Source: Smittia aterrima
Lineage: Eukaryota; Arthropoda; Insecta; Diptera; Chironomidae
Assembly: GCA_033063855.1 (NCBI GenBank)
Contig: CP093830.1
Coordinates: forward strand, 22,754,854-22,818,853
Length of the DNA: 64,000 bases
Direction: 5' to 3'
The translations under genes were made by a program, and so were the position numbers. Shown in pieces: positions 42,542 through 54,063 of this stretch. The notes below the pieces were generated by a model. That model was not told the DNA's origin. It worked only from the letters and a program-made list of their open reading frames with translations, and did not search any database. Numbering within the stretch: the stretch's first letter is position 1; the number at the start of each line of letters is the position of its first letter.

Positions 42542-44033
42542 ATGAAAACTGATGCTTCAATTTTAATTGTCGGTGCCGGCATTTCCGGATTTACATCAGC
42601 CGTAAAGCTAATTGAGAAAGGATTCTCAAATATTGTTATTCTTGAAGCTGAAAATCGAATTGGCGGTAGAATATTCACGACGGAGTTCGCCAAGGGATTA
42701 GTCGACTTAGGAGCTCAATGGTGTCATGGCATTAAAGGAAACTTGGTTTACGAAATTGCCAGTTCGGAGGCGTTTGATGAAACAAAAATGGACTTCACTA
42801 AAATGACTTTTACGCGATCGGATGGATCTCAAGCAAATGGAGAAACAACCGAGTCTTTAATGAAGCTCTGTGAGAAAATTCTTTATGATTTGACCGATAA
42901 AGATGTTTGCACTTTAGAGGAAGTTCTCACAAAGAAATATTTTGAGTCGCTCGAAGTAAACAATGTTGACAAAAAGTTAGCAGTTGAAATATTAGACAAC
43001 TTCAAGAAACGAGAGTGCTCTTATTGTGGCTGCGAGTCGTTGAGCAAAATTAAAGTCGATGGAAATAAAAAATTTCGTGACTGCGAAGGTCCAACTTGGT
43101 TGAACTGGAAGGACAAAGGATATAAAACGATTTTCGATTGTATTGCAGTAAGATTACTAAAAAAAATTATTTCTTTCGATATTAAGATAAATATTTTAGA
43201 TGAAAGCAAATCTTTCTCGAGAGGAAGTCGAGAAGAAAATAATCTTTAACATGAAAGTCGAGAATATTAACTGGAGTGGTAAAAGAGTTGCTATCAAATG
43301 CTCTTCCGGTGAAACTTTCCACGCAGATCACATTATTGTGACTGTTTCTCTTGGTGTTTTGAAGTACTTCCACTCGACAATGTTTACACCTGAACTTCCT
43401 ATTGAAAAGAAACTCGCGATCGAAACGATTCACTTTGGAGCTGTTGGAAAGATTTTTATTGAATTTGATCGGAAGTTTTGGAGTGATGACTTTGTAGGTT
43501 TTTCTCTGCTGTGGACAGAAAAAGACTTGGAAGAAATCAAAGGAACTGACGATTCATGGTAAATTCACAAAGGATTCAAAAAATCAAAATTCACAGAATA
43601 ATTTTTATTCCTCCAAAGGTTGGAAAACATTTACTGTTTCTACACCGTCAACTTATTGCCAAACGTACTTCTTGGAAGGCTAGCCGGAAATGCTATTGCA
43701 CAAATGGAAATGTTGAGCGACGAGAAGATAATTCAAAGCTGCAAAAGAGTTTTCAAAAAGTTTTTACCTAATGAAAATTTCAATATTGTTAAAACAAAAA
43801 CTTCTAAGTGGAAAACCAATGAAAACTTCAATGGAACTTATTCATATCATGAAAAAGACTGTCCAACTGTAGTTCGTCATATGTCAGAACCACTTTATAA
43901 CGAAAATGGAGTTTTAAGCGTTCAGTTTGCTGGCGAAGCCACTCACGAATATTTTTTCTCAACAGTTCACGGCGCTATGGAGTCAGGAATAAGAGAAGCA
44001 AACCGATTGACAGAAATATACGAGACTCATTGA
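42542..44033 (+). CDS. Spermine/polyamine oxidase-like flavin amine oxidase
   Basis: FAD-dependent oxidation of polyamines such as spermine is the expected activity. Exons are 42542-43147, 43200-43558 and 43619-44033, giving 459 residues. The N-terminal Rossmann motif is IVGAGISG followed by ILEAENRIGGRIFT. The substrate-side GAQWCHG follows. The C-terminal FAD motif is FAGEATHEYFFSTVHGAMES followed by GIREA. All are typical of the insect SMOX/PAO group. A frame open from 42515 begins with TTG; the first ATG at 42542 sits directly before the FAD-binding strand and is preferred. There is no signal peptide, so it is probably cytosolic. Exact substrate preference (spermine versus acetylated polyamines) cannot be read from the sequence. 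Confidence 0.93.
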
Positions 44034-44381
44034 ATTAAATATATTAAAAAATATTTTGTTTAGTCAAATTTATGCACTCGCAATGTGAAGATTACAAACA
44101 GAATTAAAGCGTAATTCACGAACAATTATTTTTAATAAAACAATGTTATGAGCAATATTTATCAGAGTTGTTCAATTATCTTATCACGTTTTTCAAGTTT
44201 CGCAACACATTTCATATCAACGGAGAGAAACTCTGAACGGTATCGCGATATATATCGACAGAGAGAGCGGAAAACGTTAACCTGAGATTCTCGCAGACTT
44301 AGCGATAAGAAATCAGCAACAAGCCGTAAAGTTGAGTGATTCAGTTTCATTTTAGCTTTGGTAATAGAAACACCTCGAGCA
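44034..44381. other. Intergenic: amine oxidase 3' end and scramblase promoter
   Basis: AATAAA at 44134-44139 is the likely polyadenylation signal of the amine oxidase gene, 101 nt after its stop. The rest must hold the scramblase promoter and 5' UTR. No further gene is seen. Confidence 0.6.
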
Positions 44382-45670
44382 ATGCAAAACACAACAACGC
44401 GTAATTTGCAGTTCGAGAGTGACTTGCGGGTGATCCAATCGAACTCAGTCGAGCCAATTGTTTATCAAAGCAATCAAAGTATCGTGTCTTCGTACGGTGG
44501 TAATTCAATTATTCTTTTAACGATTTCTAAAGCGATGAATCAAAATCGAGCACGCTCATAGAATCGATCGATATGGAGTTATCAAAGCTCTTGAATTAGT
44601 TTCAAAGCTCTAATTATCTCGCTCTGAGAAATGTTTACGATAATCTCGATTTTACGTCATTTTTAAGTTTCCTATCAACGCAAAACAATTGATAAGAAAT
44701 ATTTTTAATATGCAGCAACCCAAAGCATTTCCAGTTCGATTTCCACAGTCGAACAAACAGTTGCATCACAGACTGGACTTTCTTCATATCTTCCGAGATC
44801 AGGAATCTCTATGCTGAATGATGTGCCGTCTTGTCATATTCATCAAGTTTTTGAGCTAAACGAAAGTAAGTCAATGTTATTTATCTTTATGATGAAATAT
44901 AATTTCAAATTGTTTATTTGTAGCGACAAGCCTTGGTTCTGAGAATCGTTTCACAGTGAAGACTCATGACAATGTAAGTTGGAAAAGATCCAATTAAGTT
45001 AACGTTGATTTCAAATTCTCGCTTTTAGGCATCGATTTTCCTTGCGACAGAAGGTAATTTAAAAATTCCTTTTCTCGTCAAATGCTTTCATTTTCTTATT
45101 GACCATAATTTTATCTTAAGGTTCAAGTCCACGCGATCGAATGATCTGGGGAAGTTCTCGAGCTTTTATGATGCATTTGCTTGACAAACAACATCAGCCG
45201 TCGCTTGTTTTTCGTCGAGTTTTTGGCTGTCATTGTTTATGTTTTCCCTTCAAAAAGCAAAGTCTTGAGATTTGGCTGCACTCAGGAATTTTATTGGGTG
45301 TCGTTCAAGAACAATTCTCGTTCAGCTCGCGGCTTTTTTATATCGAAAGTGAACGTGGAGAAATTCTCTATCATGTCGACATACCTTTAAAGAACTCACT
45401 ATGCATGCAAAAGGAACAGCATTTCAGAGTAAACTTAAAAGCTTGTTTCAATCGAATTGTCTCAAAATTTATTTATATTTTAAGATAATGACGTCAGATC
45501 AGATGCATCAAAGTGGAACGATTACCCGGCAGTGGAATTCAGACCTCAACTCTTACACGATGAACATTTATTTTGCTGACCCTACTATGGACGCAAAGCT
45601 CAAATCGCTTTTCCTTGGTCTCGGCTTTTTATTAGAATATTTATTTTTCCAATCACGCAGTTTATGCTAA
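44382..45670 (+). CDS. Phospholipid scramblase
   Basis: Scramblase-family membrane protein thought to move phospholipids between bilayer leaflets. Exons are 44382-44496, 44716-44865, 44924-44973, 45029-45053, 45121-45428 and 45485-45670, giving 277 residues. The very small fourth exon (25 nt) restores frame. The N-terminal 75 residues are Ser/Gln-rich and poor in the proline motifs of vertebrate PLSCR1. The scramblase core follows: NRFTVKTHDNASIFLATE, GSSRAFMMHLLD, a Cys-rich CHCLCFPF, a beta-rich middle, and TITRQWNSDLNSYTMNIYFA, which corresponds to the calcium-binding region of the family. The protein ends in a hydrophobic helix (LFLGLGFLLEYLFF). The acidic ligand set of that region is weaker than usual. 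The frame open from 44358 starts with TTG; ATG at 44382 is chosen. Confidence 0.9.
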
Positions 45671-45697
45671 TCCAAAGAAAACGGAGCTTTTAATAAA
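45628..45697. terminator. Convergent polyadenylation signals of scramblase and the 14-finger gene
   Basis: Plus-strand AATAAA at 45692-45697 lies 22 nt past the scramblase stop. Minus-strand AATAAA at 45640-45645 and 45628-45633 lie 70-87 nt past the zinc-finger stop but inside the last scramblase exon. If both are used, the two mature mRNAs overlap in antisense. Confidence 0.55.
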
Positions 45698-45714
45698 CTC
45701 TACTGAGCAAACAA

Positions 45715-47981
45715 TTATTTCTGATCATTTCTACACATTTTAACGCTGTTGTCTGCATTCGATACTTTCTTGTATTCTGATTCCCCGCAAGTGTTTCTTC
45801 GACTTTTGCGATGAGCCAGTAGGTTGGAGATGCAGGAAAATCGTGATCCACACGAGCTGCATTCGAAACGTTTAATACCAGTGTGAAGTGCTGTGAATTG
45901 TATAATTTAATTTTGATACAAAGTAAATTGCTGAAGTCGCTTACTGTTGTGAGTTAAAAGACTCTCTCGGTGACTAAACTCCGCTGGACAGTGCGTACAT
46001 TTATAATTCTTCTCTTTCGTATGAGATCTCAAGTGAACTGTTAGCTGACCCTTAGTTCTAAACTGTTTATCGCAATAAGAGCATGCAAATTCAAGAGTGT
46101 TCGAATGTATTGTTAAATGGCACTTCAAGCTTCCAGCAGAGTGATAATTTTTTTCACAGTATGTACATTGATAGATCGGTTCCTTGCCGCAGTTGCTCCG
46201 TTCGTGATCTGAGAGAGCAACTTTTGTATTGAAATTTCGACCTGAAATTAATGTAGCAAATTAGTGCTTGATTTTAATTTTTCAATTGACAAAAACTTAC
46301 CACACAGTTGACATACAAAATTATATTTTTTCACAGAAGTTTTCTTATCGGAGTGAGCGTATTTAGTGTGACTTACAAGCTTTTCGGGGTGATCAAATCT
46401 TTTGTTACAATTTTCGACCTTGCACAAAAGCTTGTCTTGATGTTCTGAGTATTGATGATCAGTCATCTCTTCTTCCATTTTAAAATAAAGTGAGCAGCAA
46501 GAGCATTTATAAAGAAGATCGCCGTTTGGACCGTGGAACTTCTCATGGCGATCAGCAAGCCTTTGACTAGTGTACTTTTTTGTGCAATGTTGACATTTAT
46601 AGTCCAGTTGCTTCTTCGGTTTTCGATATCGATTTGATTTGTCGTAAATGTAATACCGCAGCGTAACACTGTGCTCGGATTTCAGATGTTTAACTGTCAT
46701 GTGACGTTTTTGATACATTTTAGGACACAGCTTACAACTGAAGCTAGTTTCATCAACGATATCGACGTAATTTCTAAATTCTTCTTCCTCGTCTTCTGCT
46801 TCGATTTTTTCGATGACAATTATTTCATCGGCTATATCATCTTCAGCTTCAATAGGTTCTTCTTCTAATACGTCACTTGAGTCAACGATATAGGTCTCAT
46901 CATCACACTCTACGAAAGAAAGGATTTCGAAAGAAGACTTGTTTTCTTCGTCAAAGTGTTTAATCGTCGTATCGTCCTCTTCCATTTTCTCTTCAACAAA
47001 TGTTTCGGGAATTTCTTCACTTCTAATTTGAAGTTGCTTTTCACGCTCTTCTTGCTCTTGAATATTCTTAATTTCAATTCCGATGTAGTCGAACACATCC
47101 ATTTCTTTCTTATTGTAGTCGTCAAGTTGAACATCTTGCGATTGGCTGTCTAACGCGATATACTGATGATCGTTCATATAATATTGAGAACTTTCTGGAA
47201 TTTCAGTTTCCTGAGTTTCATAGACAACTTCTTCATTTTGCAAATTCTCTGAAGGCTTTTCTATTGAAATCTCAACTATTTTGGGCGATGTTCCCCTACA
47301 TTTAACTCCAGCTCTCTTGCAAATCTTTTTGTTTGTGTATATCGGAAGACCGCAAGAGCTCGGACGAACTTTTCGGTGTTTAATAAGGTTGCCTACGCAC
47401 GAGAAAGTTGATGAACAGCATTCGCAGATGTAAGGTTTGATTCCAGTGTGAATAGCTAAAAGTTAAAATTTAATCAGAAAACTTCATCAAATAAAAAAAT
47501 AAATTCTTACTGCTATGTGTAACTAAACTTTCTCGATGACTGAATCCTTTTTTACAAACCTGGAAATAAATGGGTAATTGGATCATAGTATTACTTCACA
47601 ATATTTATGCAACTTACTCCACAAACAAATTTTTTCTCTTTAGTATGAGACCTCTCGTGAACTTTAAGTTGTCCTTTAGATAAATATTTGTTTCCACACC
47701 AGCTACATACAAACTTCTTTTCTCCAAGATGAAGGGAGTTGAGATGAGTCTTGAGTGAGTGTCGTGTTAGAAACTTTGAATCACACACCTAAAAGTGATA
47801 ACTTAATAGAAATAAAGAATTTTGTGAGTAATTTTGTACAAACCTCGCAAACAAATCGTTTATCCGTAGAGCAGTTGGTGGAAACGTGAATTTTTAGATT
47901 GTATGATGAGCTTAGTGATATTCCACACTTTTCGCAGCGAAAGACTTCTTTGATAACAGTCTTTTTCTTATGTTTAGGCAT
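45715..47981 (-). CDS. 14-finger C2H2 protein with duplicated five-finger block
   Basis: Putative sequence-specific nuclear DNA-binding protein of 661 residues. Minus-strand exons are 47981-47844, 47788-47618, 47559-47511, 47455-46301, 46241-45945 and 45890-45715, all in phase. Order: start MPKHKKK; five fingers; linker; a strongly acidic region of about 170 residues; four fingers; five more fingers; short tail. The first and last five-finger blocks are clearly paralogous: in each, the first finger ends in Cys instead of His (HVSTNC, HERSNC), the third reads KGQLxVHxRSHTKEK, the fourth FSHRESLxTH, and the fifth FSCxxNLxxHRK ending in Cys. The intron between fingers four and five is at the same place and phase in both. 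There is no THAP or ZAD. The frame is open upstream of the chosen ATG to 48134, where it runs through the neighbour's last exon; MPKHKKK is preferred because it immediately precedes the first finger. Confidence 0.88.
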
Positions 47982-48038
47982 TTCTGAAATCTCGAACGAG
48001 TAAATTTTTGATTTGATTGTTTTGGTAAAATTTAAATT

Positions 48039-48044
48039 TTTATT
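48039..48044 (-). terminator. AATAAA signal of the Munc13-4-like gene
   Basis: Minus-strand AATAAA begins 14 nt after the stop of the upstream gene and only 58 nt before the ATG of the zinc-finger gene on the same strand. It leaves almost no room for a separate promoter. Confidence 0.5.
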
Positions 48045-48057
48045 CGACGTTAAAAAT

Positions 48058-51000
48058 TTATAAATTGATGACTGTTGACTTTGGGGGCGAATCAGGAAGT
48101 TTAAACTTGATTTTTGCAAGAAAATCTTTAGCAATTTTGTCGCCAGCTTGACTTCTTTCCTGCAATGCCTTTAGCGGTTCCATATCTGTCAAAAAAAAAA
48201 GTCAATTAAGTTTAAAAAGGAAATTTACTTCGGTACCGTCGCTTTGCAGTCTTGTCAAACTCAAATGAGTCTGCTTCATGAACTTTTGTTCTTTCGAATA
48301 TTCAGGAATATCATTAAACGAGAGAAATGCTTCTGCGATTGTTTGGTTTCTTGTGAAGAGGAGTTTGTCTTTAATATTGAAGAAAATTATGGCATCCTTC
48401 ATGTTTCTCTGATCCCTTGTCAGTTCACTGCAAGAAATTTAATTAAAATTATTTATAAATTGATAAATTATTAACTCACAACTCGAATAATTCATCATAA
48501 AGCGGGAAATGTGTGTCCATCTCAACTCTTGTTTTGTTGCTCTGGCATTCAGGAAAACTGCTTTCAGGAATAATATTTATCTTGACGAAAGAGTCACATT
48601 TTCGATTGACTACTCCAAGAGGAATTAGATTTTTAGCGTTCAATATTTTCAGCTTCAAAACGTTGTTGATAAAAAAACAGTTAACGGATAAGACTCCACA
48701 CGGATTAAAAGGCGATTTGCTGATAGCTTCTTGCAACTGATAGCGATCTTTGTAATACTGATGAATAAGCTTTGATGCATTCAGTTCATGACGTTCAAGG
48801 AGGGAATCAATTTCATTCAATTTTTCATTGGTTAGTGTTCCTTGTTCATCAAGGAAAAGCTCCTTCAGGGAATGTAAAATTGTTCTTAGGTTTGTGAAGA
48901 ATGTTGGAAGTCGTTGGATTTGCAAGCTCTTCGTGATAAGTTCAGAATAAACCTTCATCAAAGCGTTCAGAATAATATTTTTACTGTCTTTAAAGTCAGA
49001 TGGTTCAAGATCTTCTTGTAGACTTAACATCGAGTCTTCGATGTAAACGATCAATCTCTCGCCTAGCAAGGTTCCTTTCTTAATAACGTCAGCTCCTTCA
49101 CACAACAACTTTCTCATAGTAGACTCCATTTTCTGCACAGCCGCTTCCATTATCTTCAATTTTCTATTCTTTGCTTTTTCAAGAATGTTTTCTGATAATT
49201 TTAGAAGTCTTGAGTAATCTTCTACATTTTTTTGCATCAACTCGTTTGACAAGTTTTGCATTTCTTTTATAACAAATGTGATATTGCTAACACCGACACA
49301 AATTTCTAATGGCACTTTGAAGATTCCGAAATGTTTCATAGCGTGACATTTCTCAACTCGATCAGAAATAATATCAAAATAGATATTCGAAAATCTGCAC
49401 AGATCAGCAAGAGCAAGATATTCAACATTTTCATCCATGACTGAAGAGCTTGAGTCTTCCCAGAACTGTCGAATGGAATTTAAAATGGGAGGAAAGTCGA
49501 CAGCTGATTGAGAATGATTTGTTTTGCTGTCCAACGGCTTCAAATTATCAAGCAGAGCTATCCGTTGTATCCTAAAATTTCAAAGTTGTAAAGCTTATTA
49601 TTTAAATTATTCGTTCAAATACCTGTTGAAAGCACTAAATATTGAGATGTCGCTCCATTTGTCGATTCCCCCATTGAACCATTTAAAATATTCAGTGCTC
49701 TGTAAATTGCCAATCACATTCAGTTCCAATTCAATATCAGCGAAAGCTTTGAATTTCAAAAAAAGTTCGAAGAACTTTCTTGTAATTTTGAATTCATCTC
49801 CACTCTCTCTGAAGTTGTCGATGTTTCCATCTTTTGATTGACTGATGTTGTTCGCAATAGTTTTGACAATTGTTGATAGTTTTGAATCCATTGACTTGTA
49901 TAAGATTTCTGAATAATCAAGGTCCAGATACCTAAAAAAAGATTTTCATGAGCATTTAAATCTTATGTTAGAAAATTTTCTTCTTACTCTTTGAAAATTG
50001 ATCGAAATCTTTCTGAGGATTGTTTGTAATTTGCGGTCGTGATGTCAAGAACTCTAATTATTTCATTCAACTGTTCGCACTTATCTGTACTTTTTAAAAG
50101 ATTTTTGTTCAAACATTTTAGAATTTGCCTTGACGTTCCTTCTGCAATTGACGATCTTATTGACTCTTCGATGTTTAAATTCATTCGACTTCTCTCAATC
50201 CTTTTTAAAGTTCTGATGATGGTGCAGACTTTTTGTAGAATCATCACTTTCAAGTACTCAAGATCGTTTTCTTCAGTTAGGTTTGCAATAAATTGAAGAA
50301 ACCATTTATTCAGGGTACCAACAGATTTCCAGAAACGGTTGAGAACTTCGTCGTCTTGTGTCGTCAGATGATTTGCTTCAGCATCTTCTACGCTCTCGTC
50401 TAAGGCCGACGGAAATCGAAAGCAGGATGGAATAAAACCATTGGTTTTATCATTTTCGATTGAATTCATAATTCTAGTGCCACCAATGTCTCCAACCATT
50501 GATTTGAGTATATCAACGAAAACCTTGAGATCCAATGGATGATCTTGATGAACGGCTACAAAAGCTGACCACTTCGTTAATAATATTTCGACTTCATTTA
50601 GTTTCATGCATTCAGAGTGCAACAAAAGCATTGAAGACGCGAGAAAACTAAATTTTCCTGACCAGTAAAAACGGGGAGTTTGTGAAATCTCAAGCTCGTG
50701 TTTCAGCAAAATCGTAATCAAGCTCGTGTGAGCTTCTGACTTTTCACTTATCGATGAAATGAAATCACTTTCTGTTTTCAGTTTAACCGATTCTGACAAT
50801 TCGTTGTGTTTTGTTTCGGGGATTCCAAAGGCATCTCTGACGTAGTCTATCGCTGATTGTTCGTTTACTGCAGGAAGATCTTGATCGTAATCTGATTTGA
50901 GATAATGTTGAATGGCAAACAGAATGTTTGCATACAGTTCATGAACCTGAGAGCCGAGAAACGTTAAGCTAAGCGAATAAATAGAAACTAAACTAACTCA

Positions 51001-51473
51001 CAATTGCTTCGTCTAAAACTTCTGTGACAACAACATTGTTTTTGACTTCTTCTTCCTCGTCTTCTTCGTGTTGACTAACATTTTCAGGTTTCTTTGCTTT
51101 CATATCACGAATCACCTCCCGCGATTTCTCAAATGAGAGTTCATTCGAAAAACTTGCGTTCGGATCAAATTGCATTTGCTGTTCGTAGTTTGCCAGAAGT
51201 AAAGAAGAGAATATCGAGCTTGAACCGCCAGACCTATATCAATCAATAGCAGTCACAGTCAGTGAGCGTGTAAAAAAGGCGTGAATCTCTTTTTGATTAA
51301 ATCGGTGATGACCTTCCGAAGTCATTCGTATCACGTTTTAGAATTACAATGACTTACTTTGTCTTTTTCGTTGATTTGCTCTTCTTTGGTCTCAATGATC
51401 GAAACAAACTTGTTCCGCGACTACGAAATTCGTCCAAATTATCGCCCATCGCTGATTGTTGACACTTACTCAT
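48058..51473 (-). CDS. Munc13-4 / BAIAP3 / staccato-like MUN-domain protein
   Basis: The family tethers and primes late-endosomal or secretory vesicles for SNARE fusion. Minus-strand exons are 51473-51358, 51233-51002, 50946-49988, 49931-49623, 49571-48480, 48427-48237 and 48185-48058, giving 1008 residues. After a basic Ser/Lys-rich start and an acidic patch comes the helix LYANILFAIQHYLKSD, as at the family N-terminus. Then the MUN region follows, with an MHD1-like part near residues 570-640 (VEYLALADLCRFSNIYFDII) and an MHD2-like part near 730-830. The C-terminal C2 domain (about 830-960) includes FVKINIIPESSFPE, KTRVEMDTHFPLYDELFE. The N-terminal C2 domain expected between the first helix and MUN is absent. 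In the remaining C2 domain most calcium ligands are replaced (IPLG in loop 1, NIKDK in loop 3). A calcium-independent role is inferred. The choice among Munc13-4, BAIAP3 and staccato names is not settled. Confidence 0.85.
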
Positions 51474-52155
51474 CTAACTTGTTTATGAAAGTATTTTTTT
51501 TTTGGACAGCACACCAAACAAGTCGAAAGCTGAACAGCAACTAAACGATAGACGTATGCGAAGAAGTTTACGTAGCGCAAGCAAAACAAATATTTATTTC
51601 TCTCACGAGAGAAAATGTTAAAGCGAATGAATCACGAAGAACGAATGCAGGTACGATCTAATCTTAATCTCAGTCAGCGACCTGGTAATCTTGGATTATT
51701 TTATTAACGAAATTGATAAAAATAAATAAAAAAGATATTTTTTTTTGGTAATTCAGCCGTAATTACTCTTATCAAAGAAATTAATTATCAGCCACTCGTC
51801 GCGATTTAATTGAATGACCTTGGATTTAATTTCCCGAGTCTACATTTTTTTTTGGTCAAAATTTCGTATTAGATAAATAAAAAGAAAGCGTTTAGATCAG
51901 ACGACTTGATGAAGAAGCTTCCAGCAGTTCAAAGGTAATTTCGTGAGCCCTAACGAAGGCTAAACTGATTAAAAAAAACACAAAATCTTTAAATAATTTT
52001 ACGAGCGAGTATGTCAAACTCAAAATTTATTTTGCGTTCTAGAAAAATCTAGCTTATCAGCATGTGAAGTCTGAAACCTTTCAGAAACACCGATTTCTCA
52101 GTCTCGTGAATCTCGCCTTAGCCTCGAGTCTGTGAAGTAAAGTCTTCAAGTGAAG
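51474..52155. other. Divergent promoter region, Munc13-4-like gene and P450
   Basis: These 682 bp separate two genes that read outward. It is AT-rich with several T runs, and no further reading frame of note is seen. Both core promoters must lie here unless there are non-coding first exons. Confidence 0.5.
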
Positions 52156-53923
52156 ATGTCGATCTTAGTTTGCTGTGCATTAATATTCTTGGCAATTTTC
52201 CTCGCTCTTGGCTTGCTCAAACAAAGATTTAAATATTTCAAGAGGAGAAATATCGATGGACCCACTCCAGGATTATTTGGAAACACTAAAGAAAGTTTCT
52301 TTAAAAGAAAACATTTTATGGATGAAGTGCAAATAATTTACGAGTAGGTTGAGTGTGTTGACTGATAAGTGAAGACCTAATTAATTTTATTATTTAGCAA
52401 TTATAAGAGCAAATCTTCTTTTGTGGGCTTCTTCAACTTATGGACTCCATATCTGCTGATCAATAGCCCCGAGTTAGCTAAACAAATTATGATAAAGGAT
52501 TTCAAAAGTTTCAGGAACAATGAGTTTGGCGACCTTGTAAGTTAACAACGCAAAACATTGAAATTACTGATCTTTGAACTCACGTTTTTATTTAAAGTCT
52601 GATAAGAAACAAGATCCCGTTTTTTCTTTAAATCCATTTGTGATGAAAGACGATGATTGGAAGGAAAAGAGAACAGAAGTCGCAGTTGGAATGACTCAGA
52701 ACAAGTTGAAATCAATTTATCCTTTAATTGAAGATGTCGCTGAAAAGTTTGCAGCTTACATCACAAAAGAAATTGAAAGAAATCCTAAGAAAACTTTTGA
52801 TGCTCGCGATCTTTGCGTTCGTTACACTTGCGATAGCGTATCAACTTTTATCTTCGCCATCGACGGCGGTGGATTTACCCAAAATGAATCCGAAATCATA
52901 AAAATGGCAGATAAAATGACCAGAAGTATCTCAGATGCTGCCAAAAGCTTTTTTTATAAACGATTTATGCCTCAAGAAGTTCAAGACTTTTTCGTTTATT
53001 TGATGAACGAAGCAATTAAATATAGAACTGAAAAGAGAATCGAACGAGATGACTTTTTAGCTCACATCATATCTTTACGAGATAGGAAAGGAATTTCAGG
53101 TAAGTAACATTGAAAGCTCATGAAAGCTCACTTTTCACAAGCTTTGTAAACTTCACAGATGAAGAAATGGCCTCGCATGGAGTAACTTTCTTCTTAGATG
53201 GCTACGATACAACTTCAGTTGCTTTATCTCCATTGTTGCTAGAAGTAAGTAAAACTTGCATTTGAATTGCAAATTAAAAAATTTCTTTTTGCAGCTCGCG
53301 CGAAATCAAAACATTCAAAACAAACTTCGCGATGAGATTTTTTCTGCTGTTGATGAAAACAACCGAATTTCTTACGAAAAGCTTTCGGATCTTCCTTATT
53401 TTGATAAAGTTGTTTACGAATCTCTGAGAATGAATCCCCCACTGACTTTCAGTAATCGCGTGTGCACAGAAGAAATTGAACTTGAAACTGTCAAAGGACA
53501 CAAGGCCGTCATTGAAAAGGGCACAAAAATAATTATTCCAATACTTTCTTATCATCATGATCCAGGTTTGAAGATTTAAATTTTTCTTTTTATTTATTTT
53601 TTGCCTGATTATTTTTCTTTTCAGAATTATTTGACGAACCCGAGGAATTTATTCCGGAAAGATTTAATCCTGAACACGGAGGAGTCAAGGGTTTTACCGA
53701 TCGAGGAATTTTGATTCCTTTCGGAAGTGGACCCAGAATCTGTCTTGGACTTCGATTTGCTCAATTGCAATTGAAAGCGGCAGCATTTGAAATTGTGAAA
53801 AACTTCAAGATCTCCGTCGATTCGAGAATGGATTTAAGTAAGAAACTTGAAATTGATCCCGATGAGTTGTTGATGAATGTAAAAAAAGGAGGAATTTGGT
53901 TGAACTTTGAGAAGATCTGTTGA
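52156..53923 (+). CDS. Cytochrome P450, CYP3 clan, CYP28-like
   Basis: Microsomal mono-oxygenase, probably acting on foreign chemicals or lipids. Exons are 52156-52343, 52398-52536, 52598-53099, 53159-53244, 53295-53565 and 53625-53923, giving 494 residues, the usual size. There is a hydrophobic N-terminal anchor (ILVCCALIFLAIFLALGLL), then a Pro/Gly hinge (DGPTPGLFGN). The C-helix is DDDWKEKRTEV, the I-helix FFLDGYDTTS, the K-helix ESLR, then PERF. The heme loop is PFGSGPRICLG with the axial Cys. All catalytic motifs are intact. The text around NNEFGDL and NPFVMKDDDWKEKR resembles the dipteran CYP28 group, but assignment below the clan level needs a tree. AATAAA at 53935-53940 follows the stop by 11 nt. 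Confidence 0.95.
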
Positions 53924-54063
53924 GATTTTCCATTAATAAAATATTTACAATAATAATACGAGTGAGTATCGAATGAACGACACAAAAATCCTTGGAAACA
54001 AAGAAATTTGTTTATTTTCACTACATTCTTCTACACAAAACGATTGATGATGACGGTGATTTT

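Noticed and set aside
53111..53130. Tandem TGAAAGCTCA repeat in a P450 intron
   Set aside because: Two 10-bp copies in a 59-bp intron; likely simple slippage without functional meaning.
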